Shown here: positions 1 to 11,900 of the stretch, piece by piece
Layout of the letters: each line of letters begins with the position of its first letter
Position numbering within the stretch: position 1 is the stretch's first letter
DNA from: Gaeumannomyces sp. JS-464
Taxonomy: Eukaryota > Ascomycota > Sordariomycetes > Magnaporthales > Magnaporthaceae
Assembly: GCA_002197995.1 (NCBI GenBank)
Contig: NGZR01000001.1
Coordinates: 11,923,501 to 11,987,500, forward strand
Length of the DNA: 64,000 bases
Direction of reading: 5' to 3'
Translations under genes and position numbers: made by a program
The notes under the pieces: generated by a model
Databases searched by the model: none
What the model was told of the DNA's origin: nothing
What the model saw: the letters and a program-made list of their open reading frames with translations, nothing else

Positions 1-320
1 GCTTGCAAATGGTGTCGGAACGACGACGACGGGATAATGCCACCGGGGTTATCAGAGGCAATCCATTCGTTTCTCGTCTCAAAGCGCCGGGCTCCTGTGA
101 TGACGTCTTCGCAATGCTTCCAGTCTGAGTGTGTGCTGTCTCGAGGCCGGCGACCATCTGACCTCGCCGGGGTTGGAATCGGCTTTGAGGGCCTTAGGTC
201 TAGTCCATCGGCGACGCCGGGACTGGGAGGTGCGGACACTTCACTACAGTCTGTGACTGCTTGGCTTTGACCCAAGAGGGCGGCCATGGCCTCGAGATTT
301 GTTCGCAGCTGGTCGCTCAT
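1..320 (-). CDS. N-terminal part of an unidentified protein, cut by the left window edge
   Basis: On the minus strand an ATG at 318-320 opens a frame that stays free of stops to the window edge, about 106 codons. The protein starts MSDQLRTNLEAMAALLGQ, continues with a Ser/Pro-rich stretch, and then a more ordered segment containing ARRFETRNEWIAS. I do not recognise the family. The plus strand of the same DNA is also open for about 90 codons, so openness alone is weak evidence. The composition of the minus reading (Asp/Glu/Arg balanced, ordinary fungal codons) is the more protein-like of the two. Its upstream region would be the 627 bp shared with the 3' end of irc3. Extending the contig to the left would settle it. 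Confidence 0.45.
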   Translation of the reverse strand, partial: MSDQLRTNLEAMAALLGQSQAVTDCSEVSAPPSPGVADGLDLRPSKPIPTPARSDGRRPRDSTHSDWKHCEDVITGARRFETRNEWIASDNPGGIIPSSSFRHHLQ

Positions 321-947
321 GACCCCGACTCTAAAAGAGCAAAGGGGGAGGAAGATTCGCTGATGCAAGAACTCGTCTTTGAGAAACTGCCAGCCCGGAT
401 GGATATTATGCGCACACGCGGGCTGGAGTCCCGAATGATAGATGGCTTGGGGAAAAGCCCGAGTTAGCGTGTTTTTTTTGTTGACCTCGCTGGGGCTAGC
501 ACACAGTGGCATTGATATCAGGCGGGCAAGGTGGGCTGGGTTGTGACTTCCTCCCGCATGTGGGCGCCAGGTCAAGGTGATTCAGGGTGACGGGAAAGTG
601 AACTTGGGAAGGAGGACTCTAGAGTTGCCTGGTCATTGCCTTCCTCAGCATCAGTCAATGATCTCCCCCCATCATCTGGACGTATTTGTAAGTCTGAAGT
701 GAATCGTCATTTCACCAGGGCTGGAGAAGGTTATGTTTGTTATACAAAAAGGTGTTTCGTTCGGTCATGTGGAGGAGAGGGACTCCAAGTCATCCAGCGC
801 CCGACGTCTTCTTCCAACTCCCAAAGAGCAACCGTTGGAATAGCCAAGCTGGATCCTCCCCGTCGTTCCCATATCACTCATAAGGCCCACAATTGGGTTC
901 GACACAAGGGCTGGAAAGCTCCTTACACAGCTTTATGTTTCCCTGCC
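321..947. other. Intergenic region between the left-edge gene and the irc3 3' end
   Basis: No convincing coding sequence, RNA gene or repeat is visible. It would hold the promoter of the left-edge gene and the transcription end of irc3. Short open frames on both strands lack any recognisable protein motif. Confidence 0.4.
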
Positions 948-3031
948 TCAACTGGCAACTGGGCCTACAGAGACCGTCTCACGAAGCCTGCGTTGCTCCA
1001 AAGCGAGCGCGCGCCTCTCCTTGCGCCGGCTCTCCGCCTTGATCTCGGCAAATCGGCCACGTGCTCCATGCCTGATCTTGGTTATCATGTCTGCCGCCTT
1101 ACCCTTGGTGATGTCGTTCATGGTCAGAGGCTCCTGTTTACCCCTGAGCTTGTTGAGGAAGTCGAGCTGTCCCTGCGTGGGGGGCCCATGCCGCCACTTC
1201 TGGCGTCTTGCGATGAAGGTAAAGGGGAAGATCTCAACCGCATACTTGTCGCAGCCGTGGACCCGCGTCGGTGAGCGTTGCCGCCTTAAGAAGCTCTCTC
1301 GGGGGTGCGTAGGGGGACTTGGAGAGTCCAGGCGGAAGGGCCCGCACCTCAATTGCTCGGAAGCATGCCTCCGCCAACGGGGTCTCGCCCCCATTACCGA
1401 GCTCATCGACAGAGAGCTTCTCAATTCTCAGGTACGTTCCCGTCGGACCGGTAAGGACGTAGCGGTCCAAACCAACCTGGACCCAGCCGAATGGGCTGAG
1501 CGCGCGGATAAACTGCTCCCCAGAGGTGTCAGATATGAGGTCGAAGACGGAGCTATAGTCGGTGAATGACACAGACACCGAGCGGGGCTTCTGGCCATCC
1601 CCTGGAGCGGCTCGGGCTACTCGATCGCTCCTCTCCTTTTCTTCAGCCTTCCGTTCTCTTAAACTGTGAAGGTCCTCGACCGTCGCGTTATCGACAAGCT
1701 CGCCGGGATCGAGCCCAAACAGTGTTGGAGTAGTGACTATGCCGGTCTCGAGGCTGGAGACCATGTCGATTATCTGGCAGTTGACTTTGTCCGGGTGTAG
1801 TCTCATTCCCCTGCCAATCATCTGGACGAGGAGATTTCGTGACTTGGTTGGCCTCGCCAGCACAACGCAGTCGATATTGGGTATATCAGTTCCCTCGGTA
1901 AACACACCGCAATTGACAAGGACAGAGAATTTCCTGCGCTTGAAGTCGTCCAGCCTTTCGCTTCTTTCGAGCTTGGGTGTATCCCCGGTTATGAAACGGG
2001 CGTCGATACCGTACTCGCGAAACTTTTGCGTCAGGTCAGCGACATGGGCCAGGTCGACGCAAAAGACGAGAGTAGACCTGCGGCCTTTTGCCTTGGCTAG
2101 CCAGCTGCGGACAGTGATCTCGTTTACTTGATCCGTGTTGACGGCACGAGACAGTTCTGACTGCAGAAAGTCGGCGTTGGCACTCGATCGTGCCCTGGAG
2201 ATATCGGCCGAGGACTCAACCGTGGTGAAGACCACATCCGAGAGCCACTTGTCTTCAATCATGTCGACGTAGTCGCGATGGTAGACAATCTCGTCGATGG
2301 CGGCCCCGAGCTTGAGGCCATCGAACCTCGAGAAGGTGGCCGAGACTCCGACAAGATGCGGAGAGTCCGGACGCTTCGTGGCTAGGCCAAAGTGGTCCAG
2401 CGTCCGCATGTAGCCCGGGGCGACGATGTGGTGAGCCTCATCCACGAGCACGAGCTTGAACCGGGTCGGGTCGAACTTGGCCAGGCGTTCCCCGAGGTGA
2501 TGCTCTGGATGCTGGCCACTGTGATGTCGGCGATGCCTGTGGAGTGGAGCGAGCCCATCTCGATCTCGACAGTCTTATCGGGATAGGCATTAGAGCAGTG
2601 CCGAGCCGCCTGCTCGACGAGCTCGCGTCTGTGAGCCAACACCAGCGTCCGAGTCCCAGAGTCGGAAACAGGTGGCACTCTATCAATCAGCTGCGTGAAT
2701 ATGACCTGTTGCAATTCCAAGGGCGTCAGTCCCAACGTATAAATCTGCCCCATATTGATCTTGGGGCCCTGGCTCATGCTACGCACGCATTACCTACCGT
2801 CTTCCCACTTCCAGTCGCCAGAGAGATGCCCAGACGCTTATGGCCATTCTCCAAAGATGCGAGAACAGATTGGATGCACTCTTCTTGATACCCGCGCAGC
2901 ACGATCTTGGGCAGACTTTCGGAGCGTTGATGTGGTATTGCACGGAACAAGCTCGGCGAAAATGTGGCCAGGCCGCGTCTGCTGCTTGGAGACAGCCGCG
3001 GGAAGAACCATTTTGTCACATGCTGGAGCAT
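948..3031 (-). CDS. irc3: Irc3-like mitochondrial DEAH-box helicase (one intron, two frameshifts)
   Basis: An SF2 DEAD/DEAH helicase related to yeast Irc3, which helps maintain mitochondrial DNA. The N-terminus is rich in Arg and Ser without acidic residues, as in a mitochondrial targeting peptide. Then come a Q-motif-like LRGYQEE, Walker A ATGSGKT, motif II VDEAHH, motif III SATF, the helicase C motif [11 protein letters not shown] and motif [13 protein letters not shown]. The C-terminal domain contains [19 protein letters not shown] and ends in a basic helix. An intron (2706-2797) splits GKT|VIFTQ. Two one-base indels break the frame: a C run at 2490-2493 (one base short) and near 1264 (one base too many). 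With these corrected the product is about 663 residues. It is transcribed divergently from the Rrn5-like gene across 673 bp. Confidence 0.85.
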
Positions 3032-3704
3032 GGCACAGCATCAAGGGTGCTCGAGGGAATCTTAGCTTGGCTGGTTTTTGCGATTTATTCGCTTTTTTTT
3101 TTTTTTTGTTTCTTTTCTTCGTTGCAGAGCTTGAAAATGGAGAATAATCGTGGGTGGGATTCTGCATCAATCCGCAGCCCGCCTGCCTGTTTCCTGATTC
3201 GTGCAACATGAACCGTCACAGCACAGTCCGCAGCACAGACCAATAAAGCAAAGGAGCCTGGAATTTAGCGAATCACGACCGCTGAAGCTGTGCTCCGGCC
3301 TCAATGGTCCATGATGGATACACCGCTAAGCGTTTTGCTCAGTGCAAGTCCACCATGTGAATACCCCTGTGTGAATGAAAGGATGGATGTGAATCGCTCA
3401 GAGCTTTTCGCTGTCCTTCAAGCTCCAGGCAACCTCAAAAAAACGAGAGAAAGAACCTCAACCAGCACGCTCAAATACACAGATCCTACGTGTGCAACAG
3501 TCTTCTCTGTCGGTTTTTGAATGATTTGCGCCTGCCTCGGCGGCGTCCTTCTATCTCCACCCAGAAAATGCTGCTTGACCAGGCCACTCACCCCGAAAAA
3601 ACCTGTTCTCGTCGCAGCCAGACCCAAATACCAACGTCAAGACTTTCTCGGCGTCAAGACCCCGCATTCATGCGGTGTGAGCTGAACCACATATCACTGA
3701 AGCC
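3032..3704. promoter_or_regulatory. Divergent intergenic region irc3 / Rrn5-like gene
   Basis: This 673-bp gap separates two divergent start codons, so both promoters must lie here. It contains a T15 tract at 3093-3107 close to the irc3 start. Such T or A tracts are common nucleosome-excluding elements in fungal promoters. No defined binding site is claimed. Confidence 0.4.
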
Positions 3705-5734
3705 ATGAACTCTACCATGGGCCGTTCCCGAAGCGCTCCGTGGGACAGTCGGTTCGCAAAGTCACCAGATCTGAGCGACCACGGACATGACGGCGACGGT
3801 GATTGGGAAGATCAGGGCGGTGCCGCTCCCGAAACGCCATATCGCGGACGAGCATTAAGGAAAAGAGAGAGTCATATTTCAGACATGGATGACGAACTCC
3901 AAGATTCGGGACCTGGCTACTCCACCGACGAAAACGGAGATATAGAGCATGAGGAGCCGTTCTTGACTAGGCCGGCGCTTTGTCGGGACTCCGACGGGTC
4001 CCTTTCTTCACCTTCAAGTTCGGCCTACTCGCCCGAGCCCGGGGACTCGGGCGCCTCTCCTACAGCCAAGAATCGGCGAAAATCACGGAGAGAATCGCAG
4101 TGGGCACGGGGAGGCTCGAACGAGGAAACAAGCCTGCCCTCGAAGAGACGGTCGCCATTGAAGAGATCGAGATCGGAGACAGCCCGCTCGCAGGACCCCG
4201 ACGACACGCCGAGGCCCTTCAAGCGTATCAAGGGAATCATCAACCGCCAGTACGTTGCTCTTCTCAACGCTGATATCGAGGACGCCCGTGACCGGCACGT
4301 TCCGCACCCCTGGCCTGAGCTACCGTCGTCCCAATTCGGCCTCACGTTTTGGACGCCCGAGGAGAAACATTTCTTCTTCGAGGCACTCGCCCGTCTGGGC
4401 CGCCATAAGCCTGATCTCATCGCCGCGCGGCTGGAGACCAAGAGCGAGATGGAGGTCCGCCAGTACCTCGACCTACTCGAGCGCGCCAAGCGCGAGCGCC
4501 GCAAGGGTGGCCAGCTCGATCCTATCCAGACGCACCAGGTGCCAGCCGCGGTCGAGCTCGGTCAAGAGTGCGTCGCGGCCCTGGAGCAGGCAGGCGATTC
4601 CCTGTCCCTCCATCAGGAGGCACACGAAGAGGCTGCCGCCCGATCCAGGCAGAAAAAGGACGGCCATCTGCTCTTAAGAGCTGACAACTGCCGGGAGCTG
4701 GTTGAGGAAGCCAAACTAGACGCGGAAATGCAGAACACCCATCACCTGAGCCCGCTCGCCTTCTTCAACGTCCCGAACTGGCTCGAGCTGTCAGATCGCG
4801 TCTTCATGAATGCATCCTTTGAGGAAATGAACTGGCAGAGTGTCTCGCACGAGCCTCCCTCGATCCGGCTTGTCGCCCTTGATGACTTCTACGCCATTGC
4901 CAGGGCTGTGACCCGGAAGCTCGTCTGCGATGCCTTGTTCAACGCCCGGACTTGCTCGCGCGGCCGCAGCCGTACGGCCGCGCCCAAGGGCCAAATAACT
5001 GTCCGTGCCAAGCATGTGCCGTCACCAGAGCAAGTCGTAGGCAAGCCTGAGCTTGCTGGCAGAGAGCCTTTCTTTGCCGGCTGCGCCCGTCGACTCCACC
5101 TGGGGGTTGTGGATGATCGAGAGGAGGAAGGGACGCAGGGTGCAGACTACGATGAGGCAGAGTTCATGTCCTACGAAGATGTTGAGAGCTTCCTCTCCAG
5201 TAAACTACGAGAGAAACACAGAGCATCAGCGGTGGGGAACAGTCCTAAAAGTCGCGATATCTCCCCGATATCCTCTACCAACGAGCCATCTGATGGCGAT
5301 GATCATGGAGATACAATGCCATCGCAAAGGCCCGTCGATGCTGGTGGCGGCGAAAGCACCGAGGCCCTCGCGGTAATGATTTAACGGACTCGGACTCGAT
5401 TTCCACCATTGACCTAGCCGACTCAGACGGGGACGTGGAGGATGAAGTGGACGAGGCGGTGGTGTATTCGGCATTTGGAATCAAGGGGACAACCAAGGAT
5501 AAAAACGCTCTGCGACTCCGCATCCGAGGTGAGAGGGAGCGTGAGGACCTCGCCGAGGCGGTCGATTGCCGTGCCAGCTATGTGGAGGAGCGTCGACTGT
5601 GGGCGAAGGTTCTTGGTCGCTCGCCCACAGTCCCTCCGGAGAGAGTGCCAAAGCCAGACCTCAAAGCCGGATCCGCCGCCGTCGCGGTGCGCCGGAAGCT
5701 TGCGGTTGACGACCTAGTCGAGGAGCTGGCGTAG
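3705..5734 (+). CDS. Rrn5-like RNA polymerase I upstream activating factor subunit (frameshift)
   Basis: A probable fungal homologue of Rrn5, a SANT/Myb-domain subunit of the Pol I upstream activating factor that binds rDNA promoters. The N-terminal 170 residues are charged and disordered. A SANT-like domain follows at about residues 205-270 (FWTPEEKHFFFEALARLGRH then AARLETKSEMEVRQYLDLL). Conserved downstream segments include FFNVPNWLELSDRVFMN and a histone-fold-like stretch with DDFYAIARAVTRKLV and MSYEDVESFL. The frame terminates at 5382-5384, but coding continues directly in the +2 frame (acidic region with STIDLADSDGDVEDEVDEA, then ALRLRIRGEREREDLAE) to 5734. This implies a one-base indel near 5370. 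Corrected length is about 676 residues. Assignment rests on the SANT plus flanking motifs; the middle (about 4930-5090) may hide further indels. Confidence 0.65.
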
Positions 5735-6861
5735 AGTGGACGGAGTGGAGGCGCGATCCCCTGATACTCGTATGTCGGGCGCTATGTAAATATGTAGACC
5801 TACCCACACCTGGATGACAATGGATGATATGTTGCCTCCTACGGATATCACCATTGATATGCCAATAGGCTTTGTTCATATTTGCGTGTTCTTGGTCGGA
5901 GTCAGGTAGCAAGTAGATAAAAAGACAGTGTCCCTGGAGTAAAAGAAAAAAAAACCAATGGGCGAAAGTATATGTGGAAGGTCATACTGGGAATCGAACC
6001 CAGATCCTGAGGAGGCCTGGAATCAGAACCTCATGTGCTAACCATTACACCATACGACCTTTGAAGGGGAGCTCCTTGATGCTTACCCATAAGGTAAGAT
6101 GGGGCATTTATGTTTGATGTGGATATTCCAGTTTTTTTTTTTCCCTCAGCACCAACCAACCCAACGACTCGCGGTGCCGCGGCTAGGAGACGGATACGCT
6201 TTGGGGGCGGCCTATGTTGCCCAGGCCATTTGTCATTCCATTCCTCACTATCACGATCTCCATAGCAGCGCGCTAGCCTGACAAAAGAAGAAGCCCTAGA
6301 CGGGCCGAATCTGACGGGTGAATGCTCGGCGCACTAGTAGCAAGACACTTCACGATACGCCACTGCATTTCTGTATTTAGGTACCTGGGTACCTACCTAG
6401 GCAGGTAGCTTGGGCGCGTGAAGCCTCCGTTTGTTCGCTGGAGATGCAGGGAGCTGTGGGGGCTCAGCCACCATTTCCAGGCAGTGCTTGAACCCCAATT
6501 GATGCACGTCCAATGCGCCAGACTCAGCCCCCAAAGGCTTGTGACTTGCTGCCTGGGGGAGATGACGACTTTCGGCCTTGCATCAGCCCGTCCGGGCTGG
6601 AAAAGACGGCCGACCTGATGTTGAACATAAGAAATGGAGCCCACCATCGGTAACACTCTGTCAGCCAGCACGCATTCAATGTCTTGATCACCATCCCAAA
6701 GAAGCCCAAAGAAGCCTGTGCGATCGCCTCAGCGGCACCACTGTAGCAGTCCCGATCGTAACAAACCGCAGTCGAGAGCAGCAAACACTGTCATTGTCAT
6801 TCAAGACGTCGGATTCGTTCCACCGTCCCCAATTTGCCGCCGCCGCTGCGGGCTACGCAAC
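5735..6861. other. Intergenic region with tRNA-Gln and a CCTAGGTA repeat patch
   Basis: Apart from the tRNA at 5980-6059 there is no supported gene. A patch of overlapping ACCTAGG/GGTACC units lies at 6379-6411. The rest is probably 3'UTR of the Rrn5-like gene and the promoter of the next gene. Confidence 0.5.
5980..6059 (-). tRNA. tRNA-Gln(CTG) with a 9-nt intron
   Basis: The minus strand folds as a full cloverleaf. The acceptor stem GGTCGTA pairs with TATGACC (one G-U), the D arm contains GTGTAATGGTTAGCAC, the anticodon stem is TGAGG/CCTCA, and the T arm is CTGGG-TTCGATT-CCCAG. The B box GGTTCGATTCC is perfect. The anticodon loop region TTCTGA...T carries CTG (Gln). Nine extra bases (TTCCAGGCC, 6014-6022) sit one nucleotide 3' of the anticodon, the canonical position for nuclear tRNA introns. 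They include CAG, which can pair with the anticodon, as in typical pre-tRNAs. Mature length is 71 nt before CCA addition. Confidence 0.93.
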
Positions 6862-7986
6862 ATGTCTACTCCCACAGTGACGGAGGAGAAGCGCCAGATA
6901 CAACAACACCACAACGAACTCGGCCGCTCGGCGCGGACAGGGGGATCTTCCTCAGGCCACCCTTTAACGTCGGCGGGCAGCCCGCAAAACCCGCCACTCA
7001 CCCAAGGCGCGACACCGCCTCCGTATTCGGGCCCCTCGAGCCCATCGCCCGAGGATGTCGAGGTGAATTCGGAGCTGCAACAGCAGGCGCTGCAACAACA
7101 ACTCGAGCAACAGAATGGCAGCGCAGACTCGCGGCGCCTGCCACAGCGGTATCCGGGCCTCCCACGACTCGATTACAGCCTCTACTCCCCCGCCACGTTC
7201 CAGCTGCAACAGGGGGCAACGGGCATAAAGTCGACGGCTACATATTTGTCGGTCAACGAGCAGGCGCTGGTGAACCTGGTCCGAATCCAGGCGACGGTGC
7301 CGCCCAAGCCCGTCGTCGAAATCCGCGGCAACCGTGGGCGCCGGGTCGACTTTGACGTGCGCTGCAACCTTATGAGCCTGCTGGTACCGGACGACCCGCG
7401 AGAAAGGCTCGATTACATGCGCTGTATCTCCCCCGCCGAGCCGGCGCTGCGCGGGGGTACCAAACCCAAGACGGCGCCGCACCCGGGCGACGGCACGCTC
7501 GAGGCGTGGGCGCGGGCCTACATTCAGGACCAGAGCCACAGCAAGTGCTTCGTGCTGGAAAGGCAGGTCGTCAACATGGACTTCAATTTCATCGAGGGGC
7601 AGATCCGAACTATGGTGGCGGCTATGGGCTATAAGGGGGTCCTTACCGTCAGCCTCCCGCTCCTGCACTCACGCGTCATCGTGCAATCGCCCGACAAAGT
7701 GAACCGGTTCCTCACGTCAGTTACGACGCTTTTTACGGGCCGGAGCACCTACGAGGTGGTCAAGGCCGTTTGGCCGTTCGCGACGCACCGCAAAGGCGAG
7801 GCCGGCCGGCGCTGCGCCGTGCAGAGCGAGGAGACGTGGTGGAGAGAATGGAAGGAACCTATAAAATTTGCCATTGCGGCGAAACGAAGCGGTTGGGTTA
7901 CCAACGAGGACAAGCTCGAGAGTATAATGGAAGGTAAAGGTAAAGGCGTGGCCGCCGTGGACTGGGGGCCGGATAGTTATGAGTGA
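6862..7986 (+). CDS. Conserved fungal protein of unknown function
   Basis: Encodes 374 residues from the ATG at 6862 (MSTPTVTEEKRQ). The first 120 residues are low in complexity, rich in Gln, Pro and Ser, including QQQALQQQLEQQ. The rest is ordered: DYSLYSPATFQLQQGATG, then VDFDVRCNLMSLL, FVLERQVVNMDFNFIEGQI, and a C-terminal block with FTGRSTYEVVKAVWPFAT and WWREWKEPIKFAI. There is no signal peptide or membrane segment. I recognise no catalytic motif or named domain. The frame is open further upstream to 6718, but that extension has non-conserved, basic composition, so I chose the internal ATG. Confidence 0.7.
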   Translation: MSTPTVTEEKRQIQQHHNELGRSARTGGSSSGHPLTSAGSPQNPPLTQGATPPPYSGPSSPSPEDVEVNSELQQQALQQQLEQQNGSADSRRLPQRYPGLPRLDYSLYSPATFQLQQGATGIKSTATYLSVNEQALVNLVRIQATVPPKPVVEIRGNRGRRVDFDVRCNLMSLLVPDDPRERLDYMRCISPAEPALRGGTKPKTAPHPGDGTLEAWARAYIQDQSHSKCFVLERQVVNMDFNFIEGQIRTMVAAMGYKGVLTVSLPLLHSRVIVQSPDKVNRFLTSVTTLFTGRSTYEVVKAVWPFATHRKGEAGRRCAVQSEETWWREWKEPIKFAIAAKRSGWVTNEDKLESIMEGKGKGVAAVDWGPDSYE

Positions 7987-8922
7987 TTTGGTGCTTTGGC
8001 CGTATATATCGAAACCGTGGGACGGTTTACAAACATCAACTTCTTCCCACTGTCCACATTCCACCTTCAAAATATCGATGTTTGTCAAGTACAAAGAGAA
8101 GATGAGGAATCGGGGGACAGGAAAAGGACAAAAAAAAACATTGTATGATCAGAGTGGGACTCGGGATTGCTCCATAGGAAGACTGTGATAGCACCCTAAT
8201 CCTACGCCATAACCAACTCTAGAGGGGATATCAGTACGGATCTGTGATACAGACGGTGGAGGAGGGATGCAGATTGGGACATACCGGCCATCTGACCACC
8301 TGATTTCAGGTTGGAGGTGCGGTTCCATTGAGTGAGCGGAATAGTTGGCCGCCTCGAGCAGCGGGCCTTCGATAATCACATAAATTTCTAGCGACAGTTT
8401 TTGACCAAGGATCTTCACTGAGATTGAATCGACTTGGATGGGCTCTGTTACTGGGCAGACACGGCTTGGCTTGATCGATCCAGCACCGCACAGTTGGTCC
8501 AAAGAGGTGGTGAACTGGAATGATTCATCCTGAGTGCCTGCCCGCTACCGCTAAGCTCAGCCCCTGAAGCCCCTGCTGGAGGCCTGTGCTGGGGTGGCTG
8601 CCCACTGCCCGGACGAGTCAGATGAGTGCCGAACTGCATGGGACTTCGTGTGGAGCTCGCATCGTCGCTTCGCCTCACCACACGCACAGCGCAAGGAGAT
8701 GCGAGGAGATGATGTTGGACTAGAGATAAATATTTGTATATCTTCCCAGGCGAAAAGGATTGCCTTTTACCCATCATCACCGGACATCTATCTAATACGT
8801 GCTTGGATCAAGAATCAAGACTACCTACATATTGAAGCCCCTTTTCCTGGGTACACCCACCGACCAATACAACGAACACCCCCATCTAGCAATATCCCAC
8901 CCCCCGGGCGAAGGACATATTC
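7987..8922. other. Intergenic region upstream of the RNA-repair enzyme
   Basis: A gap of 936 bp with no supported gene. It must contain the 3' end of the preceding gene and the promoter of the following one. C-rich tracts precede the ATG at 8923. I see no tRNA or repeat. Confidence 0.4.
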
Positions 8923-11900
8923 ATGGCGTCTGTTGAGCCACCAACCCCGAGGCCCTCCAGCCCATCTCAACATCCTCACACGACACGGCCCTCTGCATTA
9001 TTCCACCACGCCATCTCTGGCCGTCCATTGACCGGCTCAGGGCCCTTTACGACAAAGCACACAAAAAATGGCCTCCGCACCTCAACCTTGTTTACCCTTT
9101 TGTGAGAATCGAGAGCCTCGAGAGGGCGGCCGACGAGATCGGCACCGGTCTCGAATCCTGGAGGCGGCGGACAGGGGATGACAGCATCCCAAGGATCCAG
9201 CTCGACTCTGCGGACGTCTTCTCCCACCGGCGGGACAACACCATATTCCGCTGTGACAGCGACGAGGCCCGCGGGAGGGCGCTGCAGGAGATCCGGGCAG
9301 CCGTGCTCGCAGCCCTGGGCCAGACAGGCGACGCCACCCACCGGCTGCACATGACGGTTGCGCAGAGCGACGACTTGGAGGCGAGCGCCCACAAGTTCCT
9401 CTATGAGAAGGTGAACCTCCTGCCGAGGGTCGAGTGGGATATCGACACCCTCCACATCATGGTGCGGGAGCGGACGACGCTCGAGAACGGCGTGTCTTCC
9501 AGCGTCATGAAGGCTTGGGGCACCGTCAACCTCGGGACTGGCGCTGTCTCGAGATTCCCGTCACTCCAAGGCTTTTACAATGAAGAGACCACCACCGTTG
9601 CGGAAGGAGCTGGTGATGCTGGCGTCACATTGGAGACCCGGCTACCGCCAAGCCCGTCTTTCGCTTACGACGAGGATGCCAGGATATGGAAGAAGCACTC
9701 TTCACGAGCCGCGCACTCGCAGCGAGTTGTGCCCCGAGAGCTCAGGATATCCAGCTACAACGTCTTGGCCGAGTTTCTTCACCCTCCCAGGCAGGACAGG
9801 TACCCGGCTTTGGTGCGCAACATGCTGTCGCGTGAAGGGTCGGCCGAGGTCCTCGTCCTGCAGGAGGTGACGGACGATTTCCTCACCTACCTCCTGCGGG
9901 ACGAGAGCGTGCGCGCGGCGTACCCCTTTGTCTCGCACGGCCCGCCCGACCAGAACGACCTGGAGCCGCTCCCCAGCTTCCTTAACATCGTCGTCCTGAG
10001 CAGCTGGCCGTTCGACTGGGAGGCGGTGCCGTTCGCGCGCCAGCACAAGGGCGCCGTCGTGGCCACTTTCCCAGATCTGGCCAGGTGGGAGGACGGTGAC
10101 TGCCTCGCGCTCGCCCTGGCCGTCGTGCACTTCACCCACGGCCTGACCGACGGCGCCGTGTCGGCCAAGCGCGGGGAGCTGCAGCGCGTGCTGGCACACC
10201 TGGCCGACAGCTACGAGGGCCAGCCCTGGGTCCTGGCCGGCGACTTCAACATGACCACGTCGCCGCACACCGTCAGTGCCGCGCTCAAGAAGGGCGACAT
10301 CTCGGCGCAGACGGCCACGTACCTTGCCGGATTCGATACCATGCTCGACGAGGCTCGGCTCGTCGACACCTGGGCCGCCTCGGGCGGCGCAGGGAACGGC
10401 CATGCCGACGGCGACGAGGGCGGCGCGACCTTTGACCCAAGCCTCAACAAGCTCGCAGGCCAGATGGTCGGCAACGGCCTCGGCAACAGGCCGCAGCGGT
10501 ACGATCGGATCCTCTTCAGAGGCGAGGGCATGCTGGACGTGGCAGGCTTCAACATGTTCGGCCTCGTCGATGAGGCAAGCGCGGCAGCGGCCCAGAAGGG
10601 CGGCGAGGCGGCCGAGAGGGCGGCATATGGCAGCGACCACTGGGGCATCCGGTGCTCGCTGAGGCTCGAGGCCGGGATGGCGTCGGGCGACACGACAACG
10701 AGCGAGATCTCCGGCTTGGTCGTCGCGGTCGAGCCCAGGAAGGCCTCGGGTGCGCTGGAGGACGTGCAGCCTCTGCGAGACTCCCTCTCTGCGCTCGGCG
10801 CCTTTCCGACACAAGCCGAGGCTGCTCGTCACCAAGAGGCTTTCGAGCTCCTCAGAGACTTGATATTGGAGAATCCAGCGGGCGAGGCCGCCGACGCCCC
10901 CTCCGCTATTGCGCGCCCGAAGCCGTGCCTTGTCGTAATCCCCGTGGGATCCTACGGGCTCGGCGTCTGGACCCCGTCCTCGGACATTGACGTCATGTGC
11001 ATCGGGCCCTACAGCTCGGCCGTCTTCATGGCGCTGGCCGTGCAGCGGATCCGGAAAGCCGCCGCGCGCGGCTTCAAGCTCGTGCGGCGGGTCAGGGCCA
11101 ACACGGGCACGATGCTGGAGCTCGAGGTCCAGGGGGCCAAGATGGACCTGCAGTACTGCGCGGCGACGTCCGTGGCTGAGAACTGGCCCGCCGTCCTGGA
11201 CCGGCCCGCCGGCGACCCCGTCTTCTCCCTGCCGGCCCAGACGCTCGGCAAGCTCAAGGCGGCCCGGGACCTGGACTACCTCCGCCGGTCCCTGCCGGAC
11301 CTGGCCAAGTTCCGCCTCGCCCACCGGGCCGTCAGGACCTGGGCCAAAAACGCGCGGCATCTACTCAGTCAGGTTCGGCTACCTGGGCGGCATCCAGATC
11401 TCGGTCCTGCTCGCGCGCGTCTGCAAGTCGCTCGCCCGTGACGTGGGCCCCGGCCTGTCCGTCGCCGACATCCTCGTCTCCTTCTTCAGCCACTACGCCG
11501 CCTTCGACTGGCAGAAGGACCTGGCGTTCGACCCCTTCTTCCACAACAAGAAGCTCGGCTACCACCGCACCTTCCGCGAGCCGCTCGCGATCCTGGGCTT
11601 CTTCCCGCCCATGCTCAACACCTCCCACGCGGCCACGGTTCCATCCGTCCGGGCCATGGCCGGCGAGTTCCGGCGCGCAGCCGCCCTGCTCGCCCAGGAG
11701 GGCATGACGTGGGACGCCTTCTTCCGCGGCCCTGGCGTCCCCAGGCCCCTGTCGGCGGCCCTCCCGAGCGGCGCGGCCGATTTCCTGGTCTCGTACAGGT
11801 CGTTCGTCAAGCTCGAGCTCAGCTACTGGGGCATCTCACTCCCGAGGGGCGCGCAGTTTGTCGGATGGTTCGAGTCGCGCTGCCCAATCATCCTTGTGGA

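Noticed and set aside
636..1569. Overlapping plus frames of 180-210 codons
   Set aside because: They lie opposite the C-terminal part of irc3 and its 3' flank. The minus strand encodes the conserved helicase C-terminal domain.
5370..5435. Programmed frameshift in the Rrn5-like gene
   Set aside because: No slippery heptamer or conserved stimulatory structure is apparent, and the same kind of break occurs in most genes of the window.
9702..11360. A 552-codon open frame on the minus strand inside the RNA-repair gene
   Set aside because: It is the antisense of the EEP/NTase coding region. GC-rich codon bias on the plus strand leaves the opposite strand free of stops. It has no family motif, and the plus-strand domains are unmistakable.
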